NCBI GenBank assembly: GCA_037721555.1
Contig: JBBJOI010000002.1
Coordinates: 62,001 to 126,000 of the forward strand
Reading direction: 5' to 3'
DNA length: 64,000 nt
Source of the DNA: Gaiellasilicea sp037721555
GTDB lineage: Bacteria > Actinomycetota > Thermoleophilia > Gaiellales > Gaiellaceae
The notes under the pieces were generated by a model. That model was not told the DNA's origin. It was given only the letters and a program-made list of their open reading frames with translations, and did no database searches. The position numbers and the translations under genes are program-made. Each line of letters begins with the position of its first letter. Position 1 is the stretch's first letter. This document shows positions 32,106 to 41,136 of the stretch, piece after piece.

Positions 32106-33565
32106 ACGTCTTGATAGACCGTGACGACCTCGGAGTAGAACTCCCGCGCTGCGCGGCCCTGCTCGTGGGGGCCGAAGCCCGAGCTCTTGATCCCGCCGAA
32201 GGGCACGTGCACGTCGGCTCCCGCCGTCTGCGAGTTGACGTGCAGCAGGCCTGCTTCGGCCCCGTTGACGAAGCGTTGCGCGGACTCGAGGTTGGTCGTG
32301 AAGATCGCGGCCGAGAGCCCGTACTCCACCGCGTTTGCGCGCTCGAGCGCCTCGTCAAGCGTCCTGAAGCGGTAGAGCGTGGTGACCGGCCCGAATACCT
32401 CCTCGCACGACAGCAGGGCATCGTCTCGGACGTTCTCGAAGACCGTCGGCGAGAGCAGGTAGGACCGCTCGTCGACCCGCTCGCCGCCGGCGATCACCGT
32501 TCCGCCCTCGCGTCTCCCGCGCTCGACCGCCTCGAGCACGTCGGTCAGCTGCTTCTCGTTCACGAGCGGGCCGACCTCCGTCCCCGGGTCGGTCGGGTCG
32601 CCGACCTTGCCCCGCTCGATGCGCTCCAGCAGCCTGCCGCGAAACTCGTCATAGGCCGGCTCCTCGACGTAGATGCGTCGGGTTGCGGTGCATTTCTGGC
32701 CCGCAGACCAGAAGGCGCCCGCGTACGCGGCATCGACCGCCTTGTCCAGCTTCGCGTCGGCCATCACGATCATCGGGTTCTGGCCGCCGAGCTCAAGCTG
32801 GACGCGTTTGCCGAGCGCCGTCGCCTGCTCGCGTACCTGTCGCCCGACCGCGACGGAGCCCGTGAAGGAGATCGCACGGACGTCGGGGTGGAGGACGAGT
32901 GGCGTCCCGACCGCGGAGCCGCGGCCGATCACGACGTTGAAGACGCCCGCCGGGATGCCTGCCTCGTCGAGACAGGCCGCGAGGTGCAGACCGGTAAGCG
33001 GCGCCTCCTGCGCGAGCTTCAGCACGACGGTGTTGCCGTAGGCGAGCGCCGGTGCGGTCTTCCAGGCGGGGATCGCAGCAGGGAAGTTCCAGGGCGTGAT
33101 CAACGCCACGACTCCGAGCGGCCGGCGCAGCGTGTACAGCGTCGACCCTGTCGCCGACTGCTCGTACAGCTCGCCGGTCGGTCGCCAGGCCTCGCCGGCG
33201 TAGAAGCGCAGAATGGCGGCGCAGCGCGCGGATTCGAGCCGCGCCTCGCGAATCGGCTTGCCCATCTCCCGGGTCATGTCCTGCGCCATCTCCTCGACCC
33301 GCCGCTCGATCGCGTCCGCCGCCCCGGCGAGGATCGCAGCACGGCCGGCGGCCGGCAGGGCCGACCAGGCGGGGAAGGCGGCCGCGGCAGCCGCAACGGC
33401 CGTGTTCACGTCCTCCTCACCGGAGGCGGGGAACTCGCCCACGAGCTCGTCCGGCCGCGCTGGGTTGCGCTTCTCGTACGTTTCCCCGCCGGCGCTCAGG
33501 CGCCACTCGCCGCCGACGTAGTTCCGCGCAGCCGGCCGGGCCGGCGCCTCGATCGTGTCAGACAT
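32102..33565 (-). CDS. Aldehyde dehydrogenase (ketoglutarate-semialdehyde type)
   Basis: A 487-residue ALDH. The active-site Cys lies in FWSAGQKCTATRRIYVEEP, the general-base Glu in VQLELGGQNPMIVM, and the NAD site in LITPWNFPAAIPAWK. Sequence style and operon context (DHDPS-type, FAH-type and KDG-kinase-like genes) point to 2,5-dioxopentanoate/succinate-semialdehyde-like substrates of oxidative pentose or sugar-acid pathways. It overlaps both flanking genes. Confidence 0.88.
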   Translation of the reverse strand: MSDTIEAPARPAARNYVGGEWRLSAGGETYEKRNPARPDELVGEFPASGEEDVNTAVAAAAAAFPAWSALPAAGRAAILAGAADAIERRVEEMAQDMTREMGKPIREARLESARCAAILRFYAGEAWRPTGELYEQSATGSTLYTLRRPLGVVALITPWNFPAAIPAWKTAPALAYGNTVVLKLAQEAPLTGLHLAACLDEAGIPAGVFNVVIGRGSAVGTPLVLHPDVRAISFTGSVAVGRQVREQATALGKRVQLELGGQNPMIVMADAKLDKAVDAAYAGAFWSAGQKCTATRRIYVEEPAYDEFRGRLLERIERGKVGDPTDPGTEVGPLVNEKQLTDVLEAVERGRREGGTVIAGGERVDERSYLLSPTVFENVRDDALLSCEEVFGPVTTLYRFRTLDEALERANAVEYGLSAAIFTTNLESAQRFVNGAEAGLLHVNSQTAGADVHVPFGGIKSSGFGPHEQGRAAREFYSEVVTVYQDV

Positions 33566-34436
33566 GAGCTTCCCTTCTGATCTCGGAGAACCGTGCCTCG
33601 AGCTCGTCTGCCTGCTCGTCCGTCAGCTCCTCCAGCGGAGGTCGCACGGACGAGCGGGGTAGGCCGGACACGACGTGCAGCAGGTGCTTGACCGCGGCGT
33701 GCCTCGGATAGGCGCCGACGAGCTCCCGAACGGCGGAGACGAACCGTTGACGCCGGTCGACGTCGTCGCCCGCACGGATGCCCTCGAGCTCGTCCGGGAA
33801 GACGTTGGCGAGCAGGGTGATCGTCCCTGGCGCACCCGCGGCGTAGGCGCGAGCGGCGAGCGCGTCGGATCCGGGAAGGATGGTCAGCTGTGGTAAGTCG
33901 TGCAGCCAGCGCTCGACGTGATCCAGGTCGCCGCTCGAGTCCTTCGCGCCGGCCAGCATCGGGCCGAAGCGGTCGGCGAGCACACCGAACGTCTCGTCCT
34001 CGATTGGGATGCCCGTGACGCTCGGGATGTGGTAGAGGAAGACCCGCGCCTCGGGGGGGAGCGATTCGAAGAGCGCGGCGAAGTAGGCCGTCGTACCCGA
34101 CGCCGAGGCCTCGTAGTACGAAGGGGGTGCGACGAGCACGCTCCCCGCTTCTCGCTCGACCGCGTACCGCGTCAGCTCGATCGTTTCGGGCAGGGCCGTG
34201 CAGCCGGTGGCCGCTTGCAACTCGATCCCTGCCGGATGGCCGGTGAGCAGGTCAATCATGCGCTTGCGCTCGACGAGCGAGAGCGAGGCTCCCTCACCCG
34301 TCGTCCCCATGGCCGAGACGGTGTGGACGCCGCGCTCGGCGAGCCAGGACACGTGCTCGAGCACCAGCTCCAGCTGCACGGCGGCACCGCCGTGCGTGAA
34401 CGGCGTCAGGAGGGCCGGGATGGTGCCTCGGCTCAC
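33558..34436 (-). CDS. Dihydrodipicolinate synthase-family lyase
   Basis: A 292-residue TIM-barrel lyase from GTG 34436. Family motifs: TIPALLTPFTHGG at the start, SAMGTTGEGASLSLVERKRM, the Tyr in VFLYHIPSVTG and the Schiff-base Lys in MLAGAKDSSGDLD. In sugar-acid operons such proteins are 2-keto-3-deoxy-sugar-acid aldolases or dehydratases, not lysine-biosynthesis enzymes. It overlaps the ALDH gene by eight bases and the FAH-type gene by four. Confidence 0.87.
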   Translation of the reverse strand: MSRGTIPALLTPFTHGGAAVQLELVLEHVSWLAERGVHTVSAMGTTGEGASLSLVERKRMIDLLTGHPAGIELQAATGCTALPETIELTRYAVEREAGSVLVAPPSYYEASASGTTAYFAALFESLPPEARVFLYHIPSVTGIPIEDETFGVLADRFGPMLAGAKDSSGDLDHVERWLHDLPQLTILPGSDALAARAYAAGAPGTITLLANVFPDELEGIRAGDDVDRRQRFVSAVRELVGAYPRHAAVKHLLHVVSGLPRSSVRPPLEELTDEQADELEARFSEIRREAHV

Positions 34437-35269
34437 AGGAGATCGCCCGCCGCCGCGACCGGGTTCACGAGCGTGCCGATCCGGGGGATCTGAATCTCGA
34501 CCGTGTGACCGGGAGCCAGATTGAACTCGTCGGGCGGGACGAGGCCGGTTCCGGTCAGGAGCACGCTGCCGGGCGGGATCGGATTGTCGCGGGCCGCGTA
34601 GTCGGCGAGCTCCTGAAACGACCTCCGCATCCGCCCCGTCGACGTCGTGTCGGCGTAGAGCGTCTCGCCGTCGCCGTCGAGGATGCGCAGCTCGATCTCG
34701 AACGGTTCCGCCCAGTCGTCCGGCACGAGCACGGCCGGCCCGACTGCGCACGCGCCAGCGAACACCTTCGCCTGTGGGATGTAGAGCGGGTTCGCGCCCT
34801 CGATGTCGCGCGAGGACACATCGTTGCCGATCGTCGCCGCGAGCAGCCGGCCTCGCTCGCCGAGCACGAGCCCGAGCTCCGGCTCGGGGACGTTCCAGGC
34901 GCTGTCGGCACGGACGCCCAGCCGTTCTCCGGGGCCGACCGTCCGCCGGCACCCCGCATCCTTGAGGAACAACTCGGGCCGGTCGGCGTCGTAGACAAGG
35001 GCGTAGACGTCGCGGCTCTCGCTCTCTTCCATCCGCGCCACGCGGCTGCGCTCGTAGGTGACGCCGGCGCACCAGACCTCCGGGGGCTCGATCGGTAGGA
35101 GCAGGCGCAGCGCATCGAGGTCGTGCTCGCGAACCGGCTCGGGCAGCTCCTCGGCCTCGAGCAGAGCGAGGACGTCGTCAGCCGGAAGCTCGAGCACACG
35201 GCCGTCCTCCCAGACGCCGGCGTGCGGTCGCCCGTCCTCGCCGGCGAAGCGAACGAAGCGCCTGCTCAT
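34433..35269 (-). CDS. Fumarylacetoacetate hydrolase family protein (second copy)
   Basis: A 278-residue FAH-fold protein with a longer N-terminal domain than the gene at 29593. Motifs include PPEVWCAGVTYERSR, VPEPELGLVLGERG (metal Glu), IGNDVSSRDIEG and PPGSVLLTGTGLVPPDEF. In oxidative L-fucose/L-rhamnose-type routes, FAH proteins hydrolyse 2,4-diketo-3-deoxy sugar acids, which fits the adjacent SDR and aldolase-type genes. ATG 35269 overlaps the kinase gene stop by four bases. Confidence 0.85.
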   Translation of the reverse strand: MSRRFVRFAGEDGRPHAGVWEDGRVLELPADDVLALLEAEELPEPVREHDLDALRLLLPIEPPEVWCAGVTYERSRVARMEESESRDVYALVYDADRPELFLKDAGCRRTVGPGERLGVRADSAWNVPEPELGLVLGERGRLLAATIGNDVSSRDIEGANPLYIPQAKVFAGACAVGPAVLVPDDWAEPFEIELRILDGDGETLYADTTSTGRMRRSFQELADYAARDNPIPPGSVLLTGTGLVPPDEFNLAPGHTVEIQIPRIGTLVNPVAAAGDLL

Positions 35270-36204
35270 CGCAGCGGCCTCGCCTCGACCGGCAACTCGA
35301 GTTCGACCGGCACGACGAGCGCCCAGTCGCCCGGGATGCTGAGCTTGTGGGCAGAGATCGCCTGCCCGACGGCGAGCCCGCGCGCCACTCCCGCCCCCAG
35401 GAGCCCGTGGAGGAAGCCTGCGCAGAAAGCGTCGCCCGCGCCGATCGGATCCACCGGCTCGACGAGCGGCGAGGCCACGCTGTCGCGGCTCGCCCCGAAG
35501 GCCGTCCACACACGCGAGCCGGCGTCGAACTCGGCGAGAATGAGCAGCTCGACTCCCAGCGCATCGCGTAGGGTCTCTCCGTCCGAGCGGCCATAGAGGG
35601 CTTGAGCGTCCTCAGCCGAGCAGAGGACGACATCGAGCTGGGGCGCAAACTGCTCCAGCAGCTCTCGGGCACGCTCCGGCGAGCCGAGTCGCCGGCGGAG
35701 GTTGACGTCGTAGGAGGTCGTGCATCCCTCTCCGCGCGCAGCGGCCAGCGCATCGGCGGTGGCGCGGGCGCACGCGTCGCCGAGCGCCGGCGTGATGCCG
35801 CTCACATGGAAGGCGCGTGCGCCGACGAGGATCGCCGCCCAGTCGATGCTCCCGGGATCGAGGCGGGCGAAGGCCGAGTCGGCACGGTCGTAGTGGGCGC
35901 TCGTCGGCCGGGGCGGCGAGCCCACCTCGACGAAGAAGAGGCCGAGCCGCTCATCCTCCGCCCACTCGACGTGCGCGAGGTCGACTCCCTCGGCTCGGGC
36001 CCGAGACGCGACGAGGCGGCCGAGCGGCGAGTCCGGGAGCCGAGACACCCAGGCGGAGATGGTCCCGAGCCGCGCCAGCCCGACGGCGACGTTCAGCTCC
36101 GAGCCTGCCGGCCAGAGCTCGAGCTCGCGCGCCTGTTCGAGGCGCTGGCGGTGTGGCGGCGAAAGACGTAGAAGGCCCTCGCCGAACGTGACGACGTCGG
36201 CCAT
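35266..36204 (-). CDS. PfkB-family sugar kinase (2-keto-3-deoxygluconate kinase-like)
   Basis: A 312-residue ribokinase-fold protein. The N-terminus reads DVVTFGEGLLRLSPP, followed by GSELNVAVGLARLG (sugar pocket); SYDVNLRRRLGS is the usual KDG-kinase Arg-rich loop; DPIGAGDAFCAGFLHGLL has the catalytic Asp and anion hole. It would phosphorylate 2-keto-3-deoxygluconate or a related acid with ATP. The stop of the upstream SDR shares a base with its ATG (TGATG). Confidence 0.87.
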   Translation of the reverse strand: MADVVTFGEGLLRLSPPHRQRLEQARELELWPAGSELNVAVGLARLGTISAWVSRLPDSPLGRLVASRARAEGVDLAHVEWAEDERLGLFFVEVGSPPRPTSAHYDRADSAFARLDPGSIDWAAILVGARAFHVSGITPALGDACARATADALAAARGEGCTTSYDVNLRRRLGSPERARELLEQFAPQLDVVLCSAEDAQALYGRSDGETLRDALGVELLILAEFDAGSRVWTAFGASRDSVASPLVEPVDPIGAGDAFCAGFLHGLLGAGVARGLAVGQAISAHKLSIPGDWALVVPVELELPVEARPLR

Positions 36205-36932
36205 CAGTAGACGGCGCGTCCGCCCGAGAGGTCGAAGCACGCCCCCGTGGAGAAGCTCAGCTCCTCGCTCGCGAGCCAGCAGACGAGGCTCGCGGCCTCC
36301 TCCGGACGGCCCATCCGCCCGAGGGGGATGCGGGCGACCATGTACTCCACGTGCTCGTCGGTCATGTCGCCGAGCATCGGCGTCTCGATGACGGCGGGTG
36401 CGATGCAGTTGACGAGGACGCCCGTGCCGGCCACGTCCTTGCCGATCGCCTTCGTGAGCGCGATCACGGCCGCCTTGCTCGCCGAGTACGCGCCCGCCAT
36501 CGGGTTGCCCTCCTTCCCCGCGATCGAGGCGACGTTGACGATGCGGCCGTAGCCCCGCTCGGTCATGCCCCGGAGAACCGCGCGGTTGGCATAGAACGTC
36601 CCCGACGCGTTGATCGCCAGCACCCGCTCCCATTCGCGATCGGACACGTCGACGGTGTGCAGGGACTCGCCGCTCACGCCCGCGCAGCAGACGAGCACGT
36701 CCAGGCGGCCGAGCTCCGACTCGACCCGTGCCACGGCCGCGTCGAGATCGGCCGAGCGCGTGACGTCGCCCGACAACGAGAGCCCAGCGCCTGTTCGGGC
36801 GTCCAGGTCGAAAATCGCGACCTCGGCGCCGCTCTCCCGCAGCCGCGCCGCGGTCGCCGCGCCGATGCCGCTGGCGCCGCCTGTGACGAGGGCGACGCGG
36901 CCGTCGAAGCTGTAGCGCGTGTCCGTGGGCAC
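36204..36932 (-). CDS. Short-chain dehydrogenase/reductase, first gene of sugar-acid operon
   Basis: A 242-residue classical SDR. NAD(P) motif VALVTGGASGIGAATA; Asn-Asn region LDVLVCCAGVSG; catalytic Ser/Tyr/Lys in VASIAGKEGNPMAGAYSASK; substrate lid toward the end. Oxidation of a sugar or sugar-acid hydroxyl is likely from context. It starts at GTG 36932. On this strand TATAAG lies five bases upstream of the GTG, so a leaderless transcript for the whole seven-gene operon is possible. Confidence 0.88.
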   Translation of the reverse strand: MPTDTRYSFDGRVALVTGGASGIGAATAARLRESGAEVAIFDLDARTGAGLSLSGDVTRSADLDAAVARVESELGRLDVLVCCAGVSGESLHTVDVSDREWERVLAINASGTFYANRAVLRGMTERGYGRIVNVASIAGKEGNPMAGAYSASKAAVIALTKAIGKDVAGTGVLVNCIAPAVIETPMLGDMTDEHVEYMVARIPLGRMGRPEEAASLVCWLASEELSFSTGACFDLSGGRAVY

Positions 36933-37042
36933 GCCCTCTTATACCGCGCCGCCCCCTCGCGCGCCGCCGCCTGCGGACGGGAGGCGGTGCCAGCGGATAG
37001 GCTCGCTCGGCCGTCGTCACCGGATCACGGAAGGAGGCCGCA

Positions 37043-37507
37043 GTGAGACACGTTGCGCTCACCGTCAACCACTCCGAGCACAGGCTCGAGCTGGAGCCAC
37101 GGGAGCTCCTCGTGTACGTCCTGCGCGAGCGTCTTGGACTCACCGGCACGAATGTCGGCTGCGACACGACGTCGTGCGGCGCGTGCACGGTGCTGATCGA
37201 TGGCGAGTCGGTCAAGTCCTGCACGGTGCTGGGCGTCCAGGCGGACGGAGCAGAGATCACGACGATCGAGGGGCTCGCGGGCGAGAACGGCGAGCTGCAC
37301 CCGATGCAGGCGGCGTTCCACGAGCACCATGCCCTGCAGTGCGGCTACTGCACACCCGGAATGGTCATGGCCGCCGTCGGCCTGGTCGAAAGCGGCCGCG
37401 CCGGCAGCGAGGACGAGATCCGTGAGGGGCTCGAGGGCAACCTCTGCCGCTGCACCGGCTACCACAACATCGTTCGCGCCGTTGCTGCGGTCGCGGGGAG
37501 GGTCTGA
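37043..37507 (+). CDS. Molybdenum hydroxylase iron-sulfur subunit (CoxS-like)
   Basis: A 154-residue protein with two [2Fe-2S] sites: the plant-type cluster in NVGCDTTSCGACTVLIDG and the C-terminal cluster in QCGYCTPGM and NLCRCTGYHNIV. It transfers electrons from the molybdenum centre to FAD in a CoxSLM-type complex. GTG 37043 has GGAAGGAGG upstream. It overlaps the large-subunit ATG by one base, and the gene order is S-L-M. Confidence 0.93.
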   Translation: MRHVALTVNHSEHRLELEPRELLVYVLRERLGLTGTNVGCDTTSCGACTVLIDGESVKSCTVLGVQADGAEITTIEGLAGENGELHPMQAAFHEHHALQCGYCTPGMVMAAVGLVESGRAGSEDEIREGLEGNLCRCTGYHNIVRAVAAVAGRV

Positions 37508-39867
37508 TGACGACCACGGAGACACGGACCGGCCGCTACGTGGGAGCGCCCGTCAAGCGCAAGGAGGATCGCGCGCTCCTCACCGGTCGCGGGCGCTACC
37601 TCGACGACCTGACGTTGCCTGGGCAGGTTTTCATGGCCGTCGTCCGCAGCCCGTACGGGCACGCGAAGATCAACGGCATCGACGTGGTGGCGGCGAGGGC
37701 CGCAGAAGGCGTGGTCGCCGTGTTCACGGGCGCGGAGCTGGCCGAGGACTGGCTGGGCTCGCTGCCCTGCGCCTGGCCGGTGACCGAGGACATCAAGATG
37801 CCGCCGCACTTCCCGCTCGCGACAGACAAGGCGCGCTACCAGGGCGACGGCGTGGCGGTTGTCGTCGCGGAGAGCCGGGCGCTCGCGAAGGATGCCGCCG
37901 AGCTCGTCGAAGTCGACTATGAGCCGCTCGACGCGACCGTCGGACTCGCCGCCTCGCTGGACGACGGAGCGCCGCTCGTCCACGACGAGCTCGGCACCAA
38001 CGAGTGCTATGTCTGGAAGCTCGCTACGGATGACGTCGAGGCGGCGATCGAGGTCGCCGACGTCGTCGTGACGCGGCGCTACTACCAGCCGCCGCTCATC
38101 CCGAACGCGATCGAGCCGCGCGGCGTCCTCGCGCAGATCGGGCCTACCAGCGAGGTGACGCTGTGGTCCTCGACGCAGGTGCCGCACATCCTCCGCTTCG
38201 CGCTCCAGCTCGTTTTGGGGATCCCGGAGTCGAAGATCCGCGTCATCGCTCCCGACGTCGGCGGTGGCTTCGGGTCGAAGCTCGACGTCTACGCGGAGGA
38301 GGCCCTCGCGATCGCTCTCGCCCGCCGGCTCGACCGGCCGGTGAAGTGGATCGAGGAGCGGTCGGAGAACTCCGTCGCCACGATCCACGGCCGCGACTTC
38401 GATACCGAGCTGACGCTCGCGGCGACGAGGGACGGCACGATCACGGCGGTCAAGGCCGACGTGACCGCCGCGATGGGCGCGTACCTCCAGCTTGTCACGC
38501 CCGGGGTGCCACTCCTGGGCGCCTGGATCTATGCGGGTCCGTACGACATCCGCAACTACTCCGTCACGTTCACCGGTGTCTTCACGAACACGACGCCGAC
38601 CGACGCCTACCGCGGCGCCGGCCGTCCGGAGGCGACCTACGTGCTCGAGCGGACGATGGACGCGCTCGCGGTCGAGCTCGGCATGGATCGGCTCGAGCTA
38701 CGGCGGCAGAACTTCATCTCCGAGTTCCCGAGCACGATCGCGTCCGGCCTGACGATCGACTCGGGCGACTACCACGCATCGCTCGACGAGCTGGTCAAGC
38801 GGCTCGATCTGGACTCGCTCCTGTCGGAGCAGCGCAGGCGGCGCGAGGCCGGTGCGGTGAAGCAGCTCGGCGTCGGCTTCTCTACCTACAACGAGATGTG
38901 CGGGCTCGCTCCGTCGCGCATCCTCGGCGCCATCCGCTACGCGGTCGGAGGTTGGGACAGCGCCACCGTCCGATTCCAGCCGCTCGGCTCGGTGCAGGTC
39001 GTCTCGGGCACCTCGCCGCACGGTCAGGGTCACGAGACGGCGTGGTCGCAGATCGTCGCGGACTCCCTCGGCGTCGACTTCGACGAAGTGGAGGTTCTGC
39101 ACGGCGATACGGCCGTGTCGCAGCTCGGCATGGATACCTACGGCAGCCGCTCCCTGCCGGTCGGCGGCATCGCGCTCGTGCACGCGGCCGAGAAGGTGAT
39201 CGCGAAGGCACGCGAGATCGTCGCCCATCAGCTCGAGGTCGCCGGCGAGGATCTCGAGTTCGACGCTGGAACCTTCAGTGTCAAGGGCTCGGCCGACCAC
39301 TCGATGACGATCAAGGAGGCCTCGTTCGCGGCGCACACGGCGCACAACCTGCCGGACGGCATGGAGCCGGGGCTGGAGGCGACGGCGACCTACGATCCGC
39401 CGAACTTCTCCTGGCCCGGCGGTGCGCACGCAGCCGTCGTCGAGGTCGACACGGAGACAGGCGACACTCGGCTGATCCGCTACGTCGCAGTGGACGACGT
39501 GGGCTCGGTCGTCAATCCCCAGATCGTCGACGGGCAGGTGCATGGCGGCATCACCCAGGGGATCGCGGCCGCCTTGTACGAGGAGGGGATCTATGACGAG
39601 GACGGCAATCTCGTCACGTCGACGATGGTCTCCTACGGGATCCCGTCGGCGGCCGACCTGCCGTCGTACGAGCTTGCCCGGACGGAGAGTCCAAGCCCGA
39701 CGAATCCGCTCGGGGTGAAGGGGGTGGGGGAGACGGGCACGATCGCATCGGCGCCGGCCGTGATCAACGCCGTCGTCGACGCGCTCTCGCACCTCGGCGT
39801 GACGGACGTCCAGATGCCGGCCACGCCCGAGCGGGTGTGGCGCACTATTCAGGAGGCCCGGCAGTGA
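37507..39867 (+). CDS. Molybdenum hydroxylase large subunit (form II CoxL-like)
   Basis: A 786-residue molybdopterin-binding subunit. It has GGGFGSKLDVYAEEALAIAL, the active-site loop PTDAYRGAGRPEATYVLER (near residue 365), and the C-terminal catalytic Glu in GVKGVGETGTIASAP. True CO dehydrogenases (form I) have AYxCSFR in that loop; AYRGAGR marks form II proteins, whose substrates are mostly unknown. So CO oxidation should not be assumed. It is followed in overlap by the FAD subunit. Confidence 0.92.
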   Translation: MTTTETRTGRYVGAPVKRKEDRALLTGRGRYLDDLTLPGQVFMAVVRSPYGHAKINGIDVVAARAAEGVVAVFTGAELAEDWLGSLPCAWPVTEDIKMPPHFPLATDKARYQGDGVAVVVAESRALAKDAAELVEVDYEPLDATVGLAASLDDGAPLVHDELGTNECYVWKLATDDVEAAIEVADVVVTRRYYQPPLIPNAIEPRGVLAQIGPTSEVTLWSSTQVPHILRFALQLVLGIPESKIRVIAPDVGGGFGSKLDVYAEEALAIALARRLDRPVKWIEERSENSVATIHGRDFDTELTLAATRDGTITAVKADVTAAMGAYLQLVTPGVPLLGAWIYAGPYDIRNYSVTFTGVFTNTTPTDAYRGAGRPEATYVLERTMDALAVELGMDRLELRRQNFISEFPSTIASGLTIDSGDYHASLDELVKRLDLDSLLSEQRRRREAGAVKQLGVGFSTYNEMCGLAPSRILGAIRYAVGGWDSATVRFQPLGSVQVVSGTSPHGQGHETAWSQIVADSLGVDFDEVEVLHGDTAVSQLGMDTYGSRSLPVGGIALVHAAEKVIAKAREIVAHQLEVAGEDLEFDAGTFSVKGSADHSMTIKEASFAAHTAHNLPDGMEPGLEATATYDPPNFSWPGGAHAAVVEVDTETGDTRLIRYVAVDDVGSVVNPQIVDGQVHGGITQGIAAALYEEGIYDEDGNLVTSTMVSYGIPSAADLPSYELARTESPSPTNPLGVKGVGETGTIASAPAVINAVVDALSHLGVTDVQMPATPERVWRTIQEARQ

Positions 39868-40715
39868 TTCCCGTCCGATTCGAGTACGAGGCCGCCTCCT
39901 CGGTCGAGCAGGCGCGCGAGCTACTGCGTGCCGGCGACGAGGATGCCAAGGTGCTCGCCGGCGGCCACTCGCTCATTCCGGCGATGAAGCTGCGAGCGTC
40001 ACGGCCCTCGCTCCTCGTCGACATCGGCCGGCTTCGCGGTGAGCTCGCGTACGTCCGCGACGAGGGCGAGCAGCTGGCGATTGGTGCGCTCACACGTCAC
40101 GCGGAGCTCGAGCGCGACCCGCTCGTTCAGGCGCACTGCGCCGTCCTCTCACACGCGGCCGGCATGGTGGGGGATCCGCAGGTGCGCCATCGGGGCACGA
40201 TCGGGGGGTCGCTCGCGCACGCAGATCCATCCGGTGATCTGCCGGCCGTGATCGTTGCCCTCGGGGCGGAGTTGACGATCGTGGGTGACAGCGGGAAGCG
40301 AACGGTGGCGGCCGACGAGTTCTTCCGCGGCGTCTGGGAGACGGCGATCGGACGGGGCGAGCTGCTGACGGAGATTCGCGTCCCGAAGCTTGGAGCGGCG
40401 AGCGGCTGGGCGTACCAGAAGTTCACGCGCCGGGCGCTCGACTGGGCAGCGGTCGGTGTGGCGGTGGTCCTGACCCGCGATAACGGCTCCGTGCGCAATC
40501 CGCGGATCGTCCTTGCCTCGATGGGCGGCACCCCGCTCAGGGCCTCCGCCGCCGAAGCGGCGTTCACGTCGGCGGACCATGCCGGGGCCGCCGCGCAGGT
40601 GATCGCCGAGGGTACCGAGCCGTCCGACGACGGATTTGCGAGCGCGGAATTCAGAGGTCATCTCGCGCGGGTGATCGGCCGGCGGGCGCTGGAGGAGGCG
40701 CTCGGACGGCGCTAG
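39864..40715 (+). CDS. Molybdenum hydroxylase FAD subunit (CoxM-like)
   Basis: A 283-residue flavoprotein starting at GTG 39864 (GTGA overlap, AGGAGG upstream). FAD motifs are KVLAGGHSLIPAMKLRASRP and RHRGTIGGSLAHADPSGDLP, and the C-terminal domain is of CO dehydrogenase flavoprotein type. It accepts electrons from the iron-sulfur subunit and passes them to a carrier. It is followed four bases later by a diol dehydratase subunit gene, making an unusual joint operon. Confidence 0.92.
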   Translation: MIPVRFEYEAASSVEQARELLRAGDEDAKVLAGGHSLIPAMKLRASRPSLLVDIGRLRGELAYVRDEGEQLAIGALTRHAELERDPLVQAHCAVLSHAAGMVGDPQVRHRGTIGGSLAHADPSGDLPAVIVALGAELTIVGDSGKRTVAADEFFRGVWETAIGRGELLTEIRVPKLGAASGWAYQKFTRRALDWAAVGVAVVLTRDNGSVRNPRIVLASMGGTPLRASAAEAAFTSADHAGAAAQVIAEGTEPSDDGFASAEFRGHLARVIGRRALEEALGRR

Positions 40716-40719
40716 CGGG

Positions 40720-41136
40720 ATGTCCTTCGATCCGGCAACGGACTATCCGCTTGGAGTCCACCGACCAGACCTTGTGACGACACCGAGCGGGGTTCCGCTC
40801 GCAGAGGTGACGATCGAGCGCCTGCGCGCCGGCAGCCTCGACGCGAACGACATCCGCGCCACGCCGGAGACGCTGCGCCGTCAGGCCGCCGTCGCGGCTG
40901 CCGCCGGCCGCCCACAGCTGGCGGAGAACCTCGAGCGCGCAGCCGAGCTCGCGGGCGTTCCGGCGGACGTACTACTCGAGATCTACACGGCGCTGCGGCC
41001 GCGCCGGTCGAGCGTCGCCGAGCTTGGAGGTTGGGCCGAACGGCTCGAGCAGGAGTACGACGCTCCCCGTGCGGCTGCGTTCGTCCGCGAAGCAGCGGCG
41101 GTTGGAGCGCTTCGCGGTCTGCTCGCAGATGACTGA
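40720..41136 (+). CDS. Glycerol/diol dehydratase small subunit
   Basis: A 138-residue homologue of PduE/DhaE. It has DYPLGVHRPDLVTTPSGVPL at the start, DIRATPETLRRQAAVAAAAG, RPQLAENLERAAELAGVPAD and LEIYTALRPRRSS, all close to the Klebsiella/Salmonella small subunit. It is part of the adenosylcobalamin-dependent enzyme converting 1,2-diols or glycerol to aldehydes. It lies directly after coxM and overlaps the large-medium fusion gene by eight bases, with element P1 copy 2 beginning at its stop codon. Confidence 0.92.
   Translation: MSFDPATDYPLGVHRPDLVTTPSGVPLAEVTIERLRAGSLDANDIRATPETLRRQAAVAAAAGRPQLAENLERAAELAGVPADVLLEIYTALRPRRSSVAELGGWAERLEQEYDAPRAAAFVREAAAVGALRGLLADD

Noticed and set aside
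33558..34436. Lysine-biosynthesis DapA
   Set aside because: The gene lies in a sugar-acid operon; DHDPS-family lyases there act on keto-deoxy sugar acids.
37507..39867. Annotation of the CoxL-like protein as carbon monoxide dehydrogenase
   Set aside because: The active-site loop is AYRGAGR (form II), not AYxCSFR; CO oxidation is not supported.
41024..41128. TTG start for the dehydratase large subunit at 41024
   Set aside because: That segment is the small-subunit gene read in another frame; ATG 41129 overlapping the small-subunit stop is the natural start.
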